The position numbers and the translations under genes are program-made. The notes below the pieces were generated by a model. That model was not told where the DNA came from, ran no database searches, and saw only the letters and a list, made by a program, of their open reading frames with translations. From assembly GCA_002914805.1 (NCBI GenBank), contig JXTB01000040.1, forward strand, positions 186,360-250,359: a DNA stretch of 64,000 nucleotides. Direction: 5' to 3'. Positions 46,495 to 59,072 of the stretch are shown piece by piece (the first letter of the stretch is position 1; the number at the start of each line of letters is the position of its first letter). The stretch comes from Parasponia andersonii (taxonomy: Eukaryota; Streptophyta; Magnoliopsida; Rosales; Cannabaceae).

Positions 46495-47900
46495 AATGTG
46501 TACCGTGTCACGGTCAGGGAGTTTCAATGTTAATAATGACCGTGCAGCATCGAGACTTCCCAAGTCTCGGTCAACCTTCCGCTTATCCGTGTACCATGGG
46601 TCACTTTTTTGCGCTTTTAGATGTGCAAGCCACACACCTATAAGAACGACTCCCGCTGAGTCTTGCTCATAATCAATTGTGATGGCTTCCATGTGCCACA
46701 GCTTGCACCAAGCTACTCGCCCCGTTCATAGGTTCCCAACATGTCATTGAGGTTCATGTCACACGCCTTCTCATCCAAGGATGCTCACACCTTGGTGGCA
46801 TGTGTCACTAGGTGCCAAGACCAAGTTGGCACTCTGTTTCATCTAATAAAGCTCCACTAATACCTCTCAGGTAGCTCCCGTGGCACTAAGGGTGTTCTCA
46901 CGCCCATAGGCCACTCATCATGGCAACAAGCTCGTTGGAGTGCTAGCAAATGCCTACGATTCCTTTGTGGCTCGCAGCCTTGTGTGCAATCTTCTCGTTT
47001 GGGGGTGTAACGCAACCCACCAGTTTCCCACTTACTAACGAGGCCCACGTGAGGTCTACCGGTGACCAACACTTGTTGAGGGATGCGTGGTCTTGCCATA
47101 CCACCTATCCTCTAATTGTCCCGCTACACAAGTGGCTTGCATGAGGCCAACTTATGTTGAGGCATGCATGGTTTTAGCACACAATGCATCCTTGGCCTCC
47201 CCATGAGTGGCCTTCCTGTCACCATCTCATGTTGAGGCATACGTAGTCTAGGAGCCTCACGCACCCTTGAGGAAGCTGAGTCTGCGAACCATGCTTACAA
47301 CATAACGGCCAGCAAGTCAAATGCACCATTGAACCTCTAATATGGAGACTATGCGCAATATCGGGCAGCCAATACTATCCACGAGTCTCTCCTCATCGTA
47401 GAAACACCAAGGGTCCCTTCGTTGTTCCTTGGTACCTGCCCCTACAAGCACTCTTCGTGTGCTAATAGGTAGCTTACTTAGCCATCGGTGCCCACTGTAG
47501 TCGAGGGTGGTGAAGAGCCAACACCATGCACCTCCCTAAAAAGCATTTTGAGCTTTTGGCCATATTTCCTAAGAAAACTTGATTTTTACCTAGAAAGCAT
47601 ACAGCCTATTAATTACTTTTCTTCAACATATCAACGAAATGATTGCATATTTGTGATCCTCTCATCGAGGAGATGGGGTCCTCCCGACCAGAAAAATTAT
47701 CGAACATAAGACGAATAAGTCAAAAAATCCCAACTATGTCTCAAATAAAATAAAAAATTTCAAGTATGTCTCGAAACTCCACGTAAGTGACCGTAGGCAA
47801 ACTCCCATGGACAAATCTACGTGGTTAGTTTCCTAGGCTTACTCTTATCATAGACGAGCCTTCCCGCGGCAAGTTAGACATGGCACGTAACTCCTTTTGC
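46495..47900. repeat. Unclassified GC-enriched segment, probably mobile-element derived
   Basis: About 1.4 kb is clearly richer in C and G than the AT-rich DNA on both sides, and the transitions are sharp (tgtcacggtc at about 46506; AT-rich again after about 47900). A minus-strand open frame (46692-46500) reads GVWLAHLKAQKSDPWYTDKR, without a family I can name. The phrase ttgaggcatgcatgg / gttgaggcatacgtag recurs. A start TGTCACGG is seen in some plant LTRs, but no matching end or target duplication was found. An old LTR-element piece is a guess. Confidence 0.5.
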
Positions 47901-49518
47901 TGGTTTTTAATCTATGTACGAGAATCATGCATGAGCTTGTTTGAATATAATTTATATTTGACTTCAGCTATTTATTTTCAGGTTTTAGATATCAAATTCA
48001 TAGATTGAATTGGATTTTATATTTTTGATAATTACACTAAATTTTGCTAATTTTCTTAGTATCATTTATCATGATTTGAGAAAGTATGCTATTAGGATAC
48101 ACAATAATCTTTGTACGATGAAAGATCTGATATAAATATTGTACCGACGACTGATTGATTGATTGAATGAAATAACTTTTCTTTCTAAAGAAAAAAAAAA
48201 AGTCAAAACTAATTTTTTGGTCAAATTATAGTTTTTATTTATTTATTTATTTATTTGAATTTTAGAAGTATTGTTCTAATTGATTTTGATCAAAAAGTGT
48301 CGTTGTAATTTTGACGTAAATTATGAAGTGTCAAACCATGAGTTTTTATCTTCTTTTTACCCTTTGCGTTGCTACTTACCATGGATTTTTTTTTCTTCTT
48401 ATTCTTCTTCTTTTTCACATTCATTGCCCCTTTTTTAATTCCCTCATTTTTTTTCGGTTGCATTTTTCTTACTTTACCTGCTTTTTTCTAAAAATTCCAA
48501 AAAAAAAAATGTATTATTTTAATGTAATTTTCCTTTGATTGTGACCTTGAGCATACCTTGCTTCTTGGCAGTTGCCCTGTTTAATACACGGTGCGAATTT
48601 GCAGCATTAGAACTTGCTATGGTATGGACACGAGAAAAGGAAAGACGTGTATAAAATTGCCAAGGTTGTTCGGCTTACTAAGACACCTTATAAGAGTTTG
48701 TGGCACACTAGGCTATGAACAATGGAATATGCACATGTATTCCCTTATCATAATCCCACATTTGAGAAATACATGTATTCCCTTATCATAATCCCACATT
48801 TGAGAAATTTATTTGATTGAAAGCAAATCGTAGATTCATAATAAAAGAGAATCAAATTTTGCCATTCCAATTTCATTAACCATATTAGAGATGACAAGAA
48901 GTTGTGTTTTTGTGTTCTAAAGAAGAAATGGAACATTTATCTTAGTTTCATTCTAATTAAGAATTAGTAAAGATGACCATAAAGAACACAATCTATACTT
49001 AATTTCTCACACAGAATTTGGTCAAAAGCAATTTCCGATCCTTTTAAACAAGCGTAGCCAAGAGCGAAGAAAACAGAGGGAGGAATGGAATGCATAAGAA
49101 TTAATTAGTCAAATAACACGACATGACAAATTATCCCAAGAAACCTAAAAGGAAAAAGAATAATAAGCTTGAAACATTAAAACACCCTATTGAGAGAAGT
49201 ACCAGAGTTCCCAACGATTCTATCTCATTAAGGATCCTCAATAATAAATTAGAGACTAAAATACAAAAAAAATAACTTGATACCAACCTCATCCAAAAAT
49301 TAAATTACTGCCTTGATAAAAATTACAGAAATCAGATAACTCTGCACTATCATGTTCCTGCTCTAGCTCAAGATACACAGAGAACCCCAATTCCAAAAAA
49401 CGGGTTGGCTAACTGTTTTTTTCAGTAAATATCAACTTCCTCAAAAGTCACCATCAGAAGCGACTCAATTTCAGTCCCTCTCTGACTGAAGACCTCTTAA
49501 AATACACTCTCTCCAAAT
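47901..49518. other. Intergenic region downstream of the EMB2759-like gene
   Basis: AT-rich, with poly-T/A runs and a short tttatttatttattta microsatellite near 48236. The last few hundred bases are the 3' flank of the EMB2759-like gene. Nothing else was recognised apart from the short tandem duplication at 48733-48808. Confidence 0.5.
48733..48808. repeat. Perfect 38-bp tandem duplication
   Basis: Two adjacent identical copies containing acatgtattcccttatcata and cccacatttgagaaat. The lack of divergence suggests recent origin. Confidence 0.9.
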
Positions 49519-52083
49519 CTAAATGAGGTTAGCCCTCTTTAGGAATCTGATCGTTCTGCAATAATATGGCCATATTGACTCCACAAAATCAATGAACTTT
49601 TCTCCTATCCATTCTTCCAATTCTTTCAACTTTCTTTTGGACGACTCCTTGTAGTTCATGTTTTTAAAGTTTACCACGGGTCGCCAGAAGCGAGCATAAA
49701 CTTCCTCTTTAAGCTTACCTTGTACAATATAGCTGTAGGCAACCGTGAAGTAAGTGGGTAAGTTCTTAATAACTTTAACAGTCTGCTTGAAGCTGAAGAC
49801 ATAGAGTGCAAACAACCACCCAAGCATCTTAATGTAAAGAGCTAGAATAACGGGACCAAGAATCCACAAGGGTGTCAAATCCTTCGAAACTTCAGCCCCA
49901 TATATCACATTAACTGCCAGGTACAAAGGGATGCTGCAGATTAAGCAGATGAATTATGAGCATAATATATAAAGGACATCAAACCGTCAAAACTTTGATT
50001 ATAGAGCTAACTGACTGATGTGAAATGAAAAAACATACAAATACAAAAAAGACTATTTAAGTCATTCGCACAAGGCAAAAAGTTGGCAAGTGCAATCCAT
50101 GGTTCAATAAGATGATGACCAAAACACGAATAGTAGAGCAATTGAAAAACTGAGATTCTTTACAAAATTACATATACTAAATTTTAGACTAAGGTGAACC
50201 AAGTGAAAGAAGCTCCAACAACAATAAGATATCTATCCCTGCTTAAATGCCTAAGAGGCTAGTAACTCATATAACCGTTTTCCTTCCACTGAGTTAATTC
50301 TTAATCAAATTAATTTCCTTGTAATTTACTAGTGATAAACCAATGATCAGCAGAAAAACAGTACTAAAAACCAGTTGACATAAACAAGGGCCAGGGGTGT
50401 TCATATTCTAGATAATATGAGGGAGGAGACTGAGAGAGAAAGAAACCAATTTTACTTACAATATTAGCAAGGGTATCTTAACCGTTGCATCCAGACTCAG
50501 ACAGTGGCACCAAACCGCCTTTAGAAGAGCATTTGTTTCCTTCTTCTGAGTCCTGAGTTCGGATTCTGATGTATCAGTAGGAGATGGTTCCTCTCCTATA
50601 ATGCCATCCACTACTTGATCTGAGGATTGCGTGCGCAGGTTTGTCAGCCATTTCTTGAATAGTCGATGAATAGCAGGCGATGACACACTCTCATTTGCCT
50701 CAGGGGTGTAGGAAAGTGAAACATCATTTGCCTTCGAAGATTCAGTTATGGGGTCCCCACTCTCCTTTAATTTGACCGAGTTCTTGGCACTCTTTGATCC
50801 ACTTGCTCTACCTCCAGGTTCATCATTTCGAGCATTACCTTTAAAGGCTGAAATTCGCAAAGCTTTAGGTTTTGGTCTGCTTACACAAGAAGGCCCTACA
50901 CTGTGGAATGAGCTTTCTGAATTTGTGTGATCAAGATAACATAGAAAAACGGTTTTGTTTGTGTGAATCAGTGTAGCATGCATGACTAAAACAGTTAAAG
51001 AAGATTAAAGATGCAGTGACTATTTCTGAGCACATAAAGACTAAGGAGAAGTGTAAAACATGATAACCCAAGTACCCATAGGTTCCAAGGAATAGAGTCA
51101 AAAATCCCACTCTAAATTTTTCTTTTTCTTTTCTGCAAATCCAACTTCTTGCCCTGGGTTAGTAATGAGAAGTTTTGAGCACAAGTAAACTACAAGCGAG
51201 AATTTTCACACACACACAACCAACAAAAAAAGGAGAGAATAGTGGGGAATTGGGGATGCTCAACACTTCCAGAATAGTTGTAAATTTGTAATACAATCTT
51301 TAATATGTAAATGTTAGGAATATTAATACCATTCTTGGCTACCTCAATTTCTTTTAAAGTCACACCTTAGAATTTGCTTATTTGTCACTATCACTGGATG
51401 TCAGCCCAAATAGTTCTGGTAACTCACAATTCTCATCTACTCTGTTTAGATTTAGAATTTAGAATCATTCCCTATTTATTTCAAGCATACAAAACCACTT
51501 ATTACTTAATCCAAGCACAAAATTTAACTTGTAACAACTTATAGACAGAAAAAGAGACAGAGTAAAGCATGTATCTTCAACCTCAAGGAAAAAAACCAAA
51601 AAAGACGCTAAAGAAAGAGTATCCTACCTTGAAGAAATATTCCGTTTTAGTAAGAAAGAATCATCTTTCCTCCCAGCAATGTGAAGTGTTGTTACATATC
51701 TCTTCAATTTAATTCCCCTTATCCATGGTAAAGGCCTTGAGGGAAATGTCACATAAGAACCCTGGAACAAAGTAAATAAAAACTTAAGAAAATAATGATA
51801 CTGTTCAAACAAAAATGTACAGCGATTAAATACCAATGAATACTTACATGTAGTTACTTACCAACATACATAAATGCATAGAGAGAGAGAGAGATGCATA
51901 GAGAGAGAGAGAGAGAGAGAGAACTGATGAATACTTGCATGTAGTTACTTACCAGCATACATAAATGCGTAGAAAGAGAGAGAGAATCTCCCCCATAAAC
52001 CTAAATATCATACATTTTGCAGATATAATGTGATGTAAACGGCACTTGTAAATTACCTGCATTTGATGGGTGACCAATGCCAT
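49519..52083 (-). CDS. EMB2759: EMB2759-like plastid/membrane protein, four coding exons
   Basis: Minus-strand exons 52083-52057, 51761-51628, 50900-50460 and 49933-49519 join in phase to give 338 aa. It starts MALVTHQMQ then GSYVTFPSRPLPW; a 27-nt first coding exon explains why a simple frame search misses the start. Residues 1-70 are basic and Ser-rich, compatible with plastid import. A low-complexity polar region follows, then two hydrophobic segments (IPLLIFIPLYLAVNVIYG and LWILGPVILALYIKMLGWLF). The C-terminal part is charged, with KRKLKELEEWIGEKFIDFVE. From memory this matches Arabidopsis EMB2759 (At5g63050), needed for embryo development; its biochemical role is not established. The acceptor for exon 3 was chosen by phase; an alternative lies 16 bp upstream but breaks the frame. 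Confidence 0.8.
51846..51988. repeat. GA microsatellites within a short direct duplication
   Basis: The phrase catgtagttacttaccaaca with acataaatgc occurs twice (near 51847 and 51937). Each is followed by (GA)n runs. It lies in intron 1 of the EMB2759-like gene. Confidence 0.85.
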
Positions 52084-53170
52084 TCTCTCTACCTTAACCA
52101 CCAACCATTAACCCAAAAGGACCTAGATAAACACAAAACATTCATAAATGGACGGAAAACCGATGCAGCTGAGTAATTAGTAGTTTAGACTCTAACTAGG
52201 AGTCTAGAAAGTACAGAGAAATCTGAGAAATATTGATCAATATCATTAATGACAAAAGAATGAAATAGAACTCCAAATACTTGAGAATCCTAATAGTACT
52301 ACCAGGAAGGGTTCAGAAATCACGAATAGAACACATCATGTACTGATGTATAAAGTACTACTTCAAAACCAAAAATCTAAACAGGGTCTCTATATACCAC
52401 CAAAGCACGTTCCAAGCTACATAGCAGACTGCACAAAATAATACTTTCTTTTTTGAAAAAAAAATAAATAAATAAGTAAATGAAGGACCATCACAGTGTC
52501 ACTGACAGGACAAAGTTCACTCTCATACTAAGTAATACAAAAATCAATGCAACAGTCTAAAGAAACCAGGAAGAAAGCGAAAATACCAAAAATATTCCAG
52601 AATATATGAAAAGTCCCAAACTTTTAATCAACACAACCCAAGAATTCCCGAAGTTCATCTTTTTCCGGGAAAAGTTCCCAAGTTGACTCATAAGGAACAT
52701 GAACGCCACCAAAAACTTAACCAAGAGCTTTAACTTGGCATCACGTAAATGCTGAAGATAACATAATACCCATATACACACACATATATAAACATAAATA
52801 AATAAGACTTACAAATTCTACCCCAATGTGACTCCAATTACAAACTGTGTTGTTTCTGCCACCTTTAATACCAAACAATAACATGAAATTCTATCCCCTT
52901 CCCCCTAAATGCTTAGCAAACCCAAACCAAGTCTCCCCATTAAAATTATAGCAGAAATTAGGCCAAATTTCGAATATTCCATATGGTACTAAAAAAAACA
53001 ACACAAACCCAAAACTTCTATTTTCTCTTTTTCTTCATTTCAGTAACCAGAAAAAAAAAATATTAAAACACACATGAAAAGCGAAATTCTAGATAGACAA
53101 AACACCGTATAAACAAAACCCCATAATCAAGATAAATAAATGAACAAATAGAAGTGAAATTAAGACTAAC

Positions 53171-53240
53171 CAGTGTGGTTGAACTCATTGAAGCCGTACC
53201 CAGTACAGGAAACTAAATATGATTTCTGGATAAGAAGAAG
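53171..53240 (-). promoter_or_regulatory. Candidate 5' UTR exon of the EMB2759-like gene
   Basis: On the minus strand, accacactg/gttagtc at about 53171 fits a splice donor, followed by about 1 kb of AT-rich intron-like DNA before the coding start. It contains an ATG of its own that is not in a long frame. This is inference; no transcript data were available. Confidence 0.35.
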
Positions 53241-54535
53241 ATGGAGAAGAAACGACCTATCTTATCTTTATTCCCAAATTGAATTTGGAAAATGAAGAAG
53301 AATAAAGACTGATTGATTGGTTCAAAAAGTGAATTTCTAGGGTTTATTAAGGAATCCCTTTTTCTCTATTTTTTTCCCAAAAAAAAATAGATTTAACGGT
53401 GGATATGGTGATGATGAAGAAGCAAGTACAGGGAGAAGCAGAAGGAGAGAGTAAGGTACGGTAATAAGCCAACCGGTTTAAATGGGATTGGAGAAGGAAA
53501 ATTAGAGAGAATTTGGGCTTTACAAGAAGGCCCATTTAGAAACTGGGTGAACTGGGCCAGGTTTCTCGGCCCTCAGCCTATAAGTGATTTTTTCGAAAAA
53601 TTTGGGTTGATATCCATTTTTTACTTGATTTTAATATATATCCATTTTTCTCTTTTCATGGCTAAATAGTCATGTATGTATATCTTCACAGCTGGTACAT
53701 ATACTTATATAACAATTTTAGTTCATGTAATGAGTACATAAATTTTTATATTTAGTATATAACATTTTACTCCTAATACATATGATATGCTTATATATTA
53801 ATCATTTTTGTTATAATATTTTAAAATAGATATTTATTTAAAATTGACCCAAAATTTGGTCATTTTGCATACCAGCTTTTTTTTTTTCTTGAGAAAATTA
53901 TGCACAGTACAAATTTTTGATTAAGTTCGGTTTTTACGGTACTATTTTTCAATTCTTTTGTTTTCTACGGTGCGGGGGATAAATTACGACTTCTATTAAC
54001 TATTCCTATATTTTGTCGTTTTCGAAGCTTCACATTATGCGCTTTCTTTGGGGCTTGTAAATATTATCTGATCACGTGTCTTTTTATTTCGAATGTTTTC
54101 TATTTATTTTGCCTTTTTCATTTTTTTAAATAAACTATTTTTGGGGACAGAACTAAAACTTAGGATATAATTAAATTTTTAGGATAGATTTTTTTCTTTT
54201 AAATATTTGTATACTAGTTTATTATTAATTAACCCTTTAGTAATTTTCCTTTACACAAAGTTGTATTTTTAAGTTTTTTCATTTATTTTTATTTTTGTTT
54301 TTTTGTTCTTGAATTAACTTTGTATAGGAGAGCTTTTTTTTTTTTAGAGTGGAATAAGGAATTATCCTTTTAGGATAAAATTACTTTTTTTTCCTTTTAA
54401 CTCTTGTTATATTGTTCAAGCGGTCTAATATTCTCTATTTAAAAAAACAGAAGTTTTGTCCAAAATACCAAGTTTGGTGTGTTTCGTAATCCTATCATCT
54501 AGTTACTGTGATATCATATCACGAGAGAATTCAAA
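53241..54535. other. Intergenic AT-rich region
   Basis: Upstream region of the EMB2759-like gene, then AT-rich DNA with long T runs. No gene was recognised. Confidence 0.5.
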
Positions 54536-54879
54536 AAGGTATTTGGTGTTCTCTATTACCAAAATAAAATCCTAGGTAGTAGATATTGATATCTTACTCG
54601 GTTATAAATTAAATAAGATATATTATCACAAATATTCTAGCCAGTTAAAAAAATTACCACATATATCATATTCATTTATCATATCGGGTAATAAAAAAAT
54701 TATTATCATAAATATCTAACTTGATTATCATAGGTATCCTACACAGTAAAAAAATTATCATAAATATCTTACCTAGTAAATACAAAACATTATTATCATA
54801 TAAATCTAACTTAGTTATTAGTAGTATCCTACACGGTAAACAAAAATAGTTACCATAGGTAATCCTACTTGGTAATTTG

Positions 54880-54926
<47 letters not shown>

Positions 54927-55480
54927 CATCTGATTTGGTTAAGTATTTTATCTTGTTAAAAAAAAGGTTGCCATTGATAACCTACTCGATTACCACATGT
55001 ATCCTACGTAATAATGAAAAAATATATATGTATACAACCAAATATGTATCCAACTAGGTTAAGAAAAATATGGTCACATGTATAGTCTGATTGTTAACCA
55101 TAGCTATCTCCAATATTAAAGTATTGAGTTCAAATCCTCCCACCTCAAATTGTCAAAAAATAAAAACTAAGTTAAGAAAAATGCTACCATTGGTATCCCT
55201 CAATAAATAAAAGAAAATAAAAATTACTATTACTATAAGTATCATACTTATTTGCCACAGGTATCCAAGATATCCTACTTGGTTACTATAGAATCATACT
55301 TAGTAAACAAATAAATAAAAATTGTTTACTAGGCATCCAATTAATATTCTACTTGGTTACTATAGGTATGCTACCTAGTAAATTAAAAAAGAAAATTTGT
55401 TATAGCTATCATATCCTGTTAAAAAAAATTACCATAGGCACATTACCCAACTATAGTAAATATCCGAGAAAATTAAGAAA
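54536..55480. repeat. Degenerate tandem array, units about 45-60 bp
   Basis: The motif family ggtatcctac-(a/t)(c/t)-ggtaa plus aaaaaattaccatagg recurs about a dozen or more times with heavy divergence, for example near 54546, 54730, 54828, 54859, 55000, 55260 and 55365. A long (TA)n run (about 54882-54922) is embedded. It looks like an old expanded minisatellite. No coding capacity was seen. Confidence 0.7.
54882..54922. repeat. (TA)n microsatellite
   Basis: About 20 uninterrupted ta/at dinucleotides. Likely polymorphic in length. Confidence 0.95.
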
Positions 55481-56299
55481 AAATTTATTTTAAGTTTCCT
55501 ATTAGCTTGATAAGATACTTATGGCCATGAAATTGAAGGGGTAATTGTGCATCTTTAATTGTACTAAATAAATAAATAAGAAAATATAAGGTTAGCCTAG
55601 TAGAAAAAAGTTAATAAAAGAATGTTTAGTAGAGGAAGAGAATTTATATTTGCTAAAATAAAAAAATCACAGGTAGTGAATAAAAACAGTTGAAAAGCTT
55701 CATAAAGTCTCTAACATTTTTTTTCCTTTTTAAAAAATAAAGCTACTGGCAAGCTGATAGGCGCATAATGTTCACCTTTCGTTTTTTTTTTTATTAATTT
55801 ATTTTTGCAAGTCAGACGGAGTGTGTCAGGTTACCTTTTCTTTATATATAAATATATTTTTACTGTCAGGCCGTATTGTAACTTTACAGATGGTATTTTT
55901 CTACTTTTAAGCTAAAATGTCCGTATTTTTAGTAATTTTTTTCGTGCATCTGTATTTTTTAAAGTGTTCTATAGAAATTAGTATTTCTCTAGTTTCCCTT
56001 TTTTTTGGTTACTATTTTTTTGGGTTACTTTTTGAGTGTTGAATTTTCAGAGTGTTTGCTTTGGACGATTACTTTTTGATATTTAATAAAAGCCACAAAA
56101 TAGTTAATAATTTATTGAACATCTCATGTTAATTTACGAAGGGAAGAGGAAAATTTTGTAATCCCCCATTAAAAAAAAAAAAAAGAAAAAAAGAGAAAGG
56201 GCAAGTGCGTGGGCGGAGGGTGGAGTGAGCTTGAGAACCCATTGACCCGGTCGTTAACCTAACCCAGTGACCCACTGCATGAAGACTCCCGAGTATCAT
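55481..56299. other. Intergenic AT-rich region
   Basis: AT-rich DNA with A/T runs. The end (about 56200-56299) becomes GC-richer and may be promoter of the F-box pseudogene. No gene was recognised. Confidence 0.45.
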
Positions 56300-57480
56300 C
56301 ATCGTCATGTTTCACGTTCGCCCCCCAAAGTTTTGTTCTTTCTGCTCTGTCTTTTGGTCTGTTTACGCTTTGTGTGCTTTCAAGGTCACAGTTGAAGCCA
56401 AGCCACTCTCTCTCTCTCTCTCTCCTTCCTTGAGATCTAATCTTCTCTCTCTTTCACTCGCTTTCTCAGCCGCAACGCAACCTTGCAACTCTCAGTCTGG
56501 ATTTGACTGTGATAAGAAAAGGGTATGCTATCTGCCTATCTAAGATTAATATATTGGCTTTTATGTGTTTTTTGTTTGAAGTTTTGCTCGCTTAGTTGAG
56601 AATATTTTACGTACTGATTATGCTAATCAAAGTCAGGAACGGGATTAATGGATCAACTTTCCAGTGAGATTCTTACCCTAATTCCCATATGAGCCTAGAA
56701 GCATGAAAGACTCTGCATTTTTGGTTATTGCCAAGTCCAGGCATAGAAAGCCAACCATGAGTTGGAAATTAGACGGATCCGCGGAGCTTGCTCAACATTA
56801 GTTCGCGTGTATTTTCTAAGTTTGTTGGCTTAAAAAGTCGTTATCACTTTCAGTGTAGCTGCCATGGGCTTCTTTGCTTTAATACAAAACGAAGTTCTAG
56901 ATTAGCCCGTGTGCTTAATCCCTTGACGCAACAGATCATAAAATTACCGCCTTCAACTCGATCTACCCTCAAACTACGTGACGGGAGTTGGTCCTATACT
57001 GGGTTTGGATTGGGGTTTGATAGTGTAACAAGAACGTACAAGGTGGTTGGCGTGTTTTTCAGCCGGTAAACCGTCGTGAATGTGGTGAATTTCAGTATTT
57101 CACCATGAATATTCAGATATACACTCTTGGGTTTGGGAGGAAGGTCTCATCATGGAGACCCACAACATGCGATCCTCCTCCTCTGGCTTGGATTTCTTCA
57201 CTGGGTTTCTGCAGTTGTGCCAGAACAATGTATATCAGAGGAAGAAGCCTTGGATAAGCATAAGATTGTTGCTTTTCATCTCAGCAAGGAGGAATTCCGC
57301 TTGATTTCTTTGCCTCGTTCGCTCTCTCGTCTTTTTCTTTCCTACCAATTGGTTCATCTTAGAGGAGTTTTGGGACTTGTGTAAAGGAATGGGTATGGAC
57401 ATATATGGACGATGAAGGATCATGACAAGGAAGAATGGGTTAAGACGTGCTCTATAGGAACCATTTTCCATCCTCATCAT
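56300..57480 (+). pseudogene. F-box/FBA-type protein pseudogene
   Basis: A probable 5' UTR exon (to 56522, with a ctctctc microsatellite near 56405) ends in a donor aaaagg/gtatgc. An acceptor at 56636 precedes ATG 56648. The start MDQLSSEILTLIP is the beginning of an F-box (usually MDxLPxEILxxIL). The frame is then broken and the rest of the F-box is missing. A later segment, HGLLCFNTKRSSRLARVLNP, then TQQIIKLPPS and GFGLGFDSVTRTYKVVGVFF, is the start of the F-box-associated (FBA) domain. Scattered pieces continue in other frames to about 57480 (AFHLSKEEFRLISLP). Functional relatives are substrate receptors of SCF ubiquitin ligases. Several frameshifts and stops make this copy non-functional. 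The retained UTR intron argues against a retrocopy. Confidence 0.8.
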
Positions 57481-57757
57481 GATCCTTAGTTATACTTCTA
57501 TTCATAAATCAGTTATAGGGGGGGGCCATGGGATAAATGGTAAACTACTGCTCCGTTATGGTCCAAGCTTAATTTCATCTGAGCCAAACAACAACCACTG
57601 GTTTTAAAATGAGATTCAGATTGAAGAGGAAGAAAAACTAAAGCCAATATTGGGCTTTGTACAGGGGCCCATTTAGGAAGCTCTGTGAACTGGGCCTAAA
57701 GTCATCTAGGCCACTCTGTCCTCTTATTTTAAAGTATATTTTTGTCAGATTAATTAG

Positions 57758-57789
<32 letters not shown>

Positions 57790-58058
57790 AGACATTGATA
57801 ATATGATGTTTTAATAAGGGCTATCTTGAAATCTTTTATCTGAGGTTGAAATGAATAGTGCAAGTTGAAAGTTTTTATCTCGATTATTCACTTCATTCAA
57901 TAGAAAGAACATTTATTCTGAGCATTTACCCGTAGAATCAACTTTCACCTCGATTATTCACTTCATTCAATAAAAAGAACATTTATTTACCGGTAGAACT
58001 TACATAATATTTTTTTAAAAAAAGTCAAAATGTGTGAGACTACTTCTGTAGGCACATC

Positions 58059-58104
<46 letters not shown>

Positions 58105-59072
58105 ATTCTCTCAATCCGATAGGTATTTTTCTTTACCTATCCACTTATCTATATGTATTTTTTTTTTAATTGGATCATTCATCATCTAACAACTGTTATA
58201 TTTTAAGTCATTAAAAAAATAAATATTTATTATATAATATTTTTCTCTATCCATCTTTTATCATAAAAAGACATGAATAATAAATTTAAATTTTAATTAA
58301 ATGAAACAATGCTTATAAAAAAAAATAAAAAATAAAAAACTACTGGTGCCTATATCATCTATATATATGTATATATATATAGGTATTGGAAAATAACCCG
58401 GCGTTTTTCTGCAATTCTACAATTTAGAAAATAGAAGAGGGATGATATGTACATGTTTGGTAATTCACTTGGAGAGTAGAAAATCTAAAACAAGTCAATT
58501 CCGAGTGCTTCTTCCAAAGTTCCTACGTGACTAGACCAAGCAAAGTATAGTACACTATCTACTTTGACAACAATTTTTAGCTGTTTAGTTTCTACACTTC
58601 CACAACACCACAAATCAGACATTTGACTCGAGTAGATTTGAGAACCAGATAAACCTTTCTTCTAATCCACATTCCCTCTACAGCGTTTGATATTTAAAAG
58701 AGAGGAATTAGTGTCACTAAATACAAGGGTTCCACAGAGAAACAAGCTGGGACCAATTACAATGTTCATATCAGATAAATCTGTCAAATTTTTATAAAGA
58801 AAACATTCCACATCCAAATACTCCAAAACTCCAAACCGCTTGAAAATATTCTGCCTTGTTGTCGCTGATCGCCAACATCTCCACCACCCTGCTCATTTCA
58901 GGGAACCCATCAGTACGCACAACCCACTGATTTTATTAATATCATCATCAGAAATTCAACATGCATATCAATTATAGGGGTACCTGGAAAGAGGGTGATC
59001 AAGCTGCCACTACAACAAGAATGGTCTTTTATCACCAAAAAGGGCCCCCTGAGACTTTCCACGGATAATCCA
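57481..59072. other. Intergenic region with simple repeats
   Basis: Contains a long A-run (about 57758-57787), a direct repeat of a phrase with ctcgattattcacttcattc near 57882 and 57950, and a (TA)n run (58064-58100). The 3' UTR of the MOS1-like gene ends the region. No gene was recognised. Confidence 0.5.
58064..58100. repeat. (TA)n microsatellite
   Basis: Uninterrupted at/ta dinucleotides, about 18 repeats. Confidence 0.95.
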
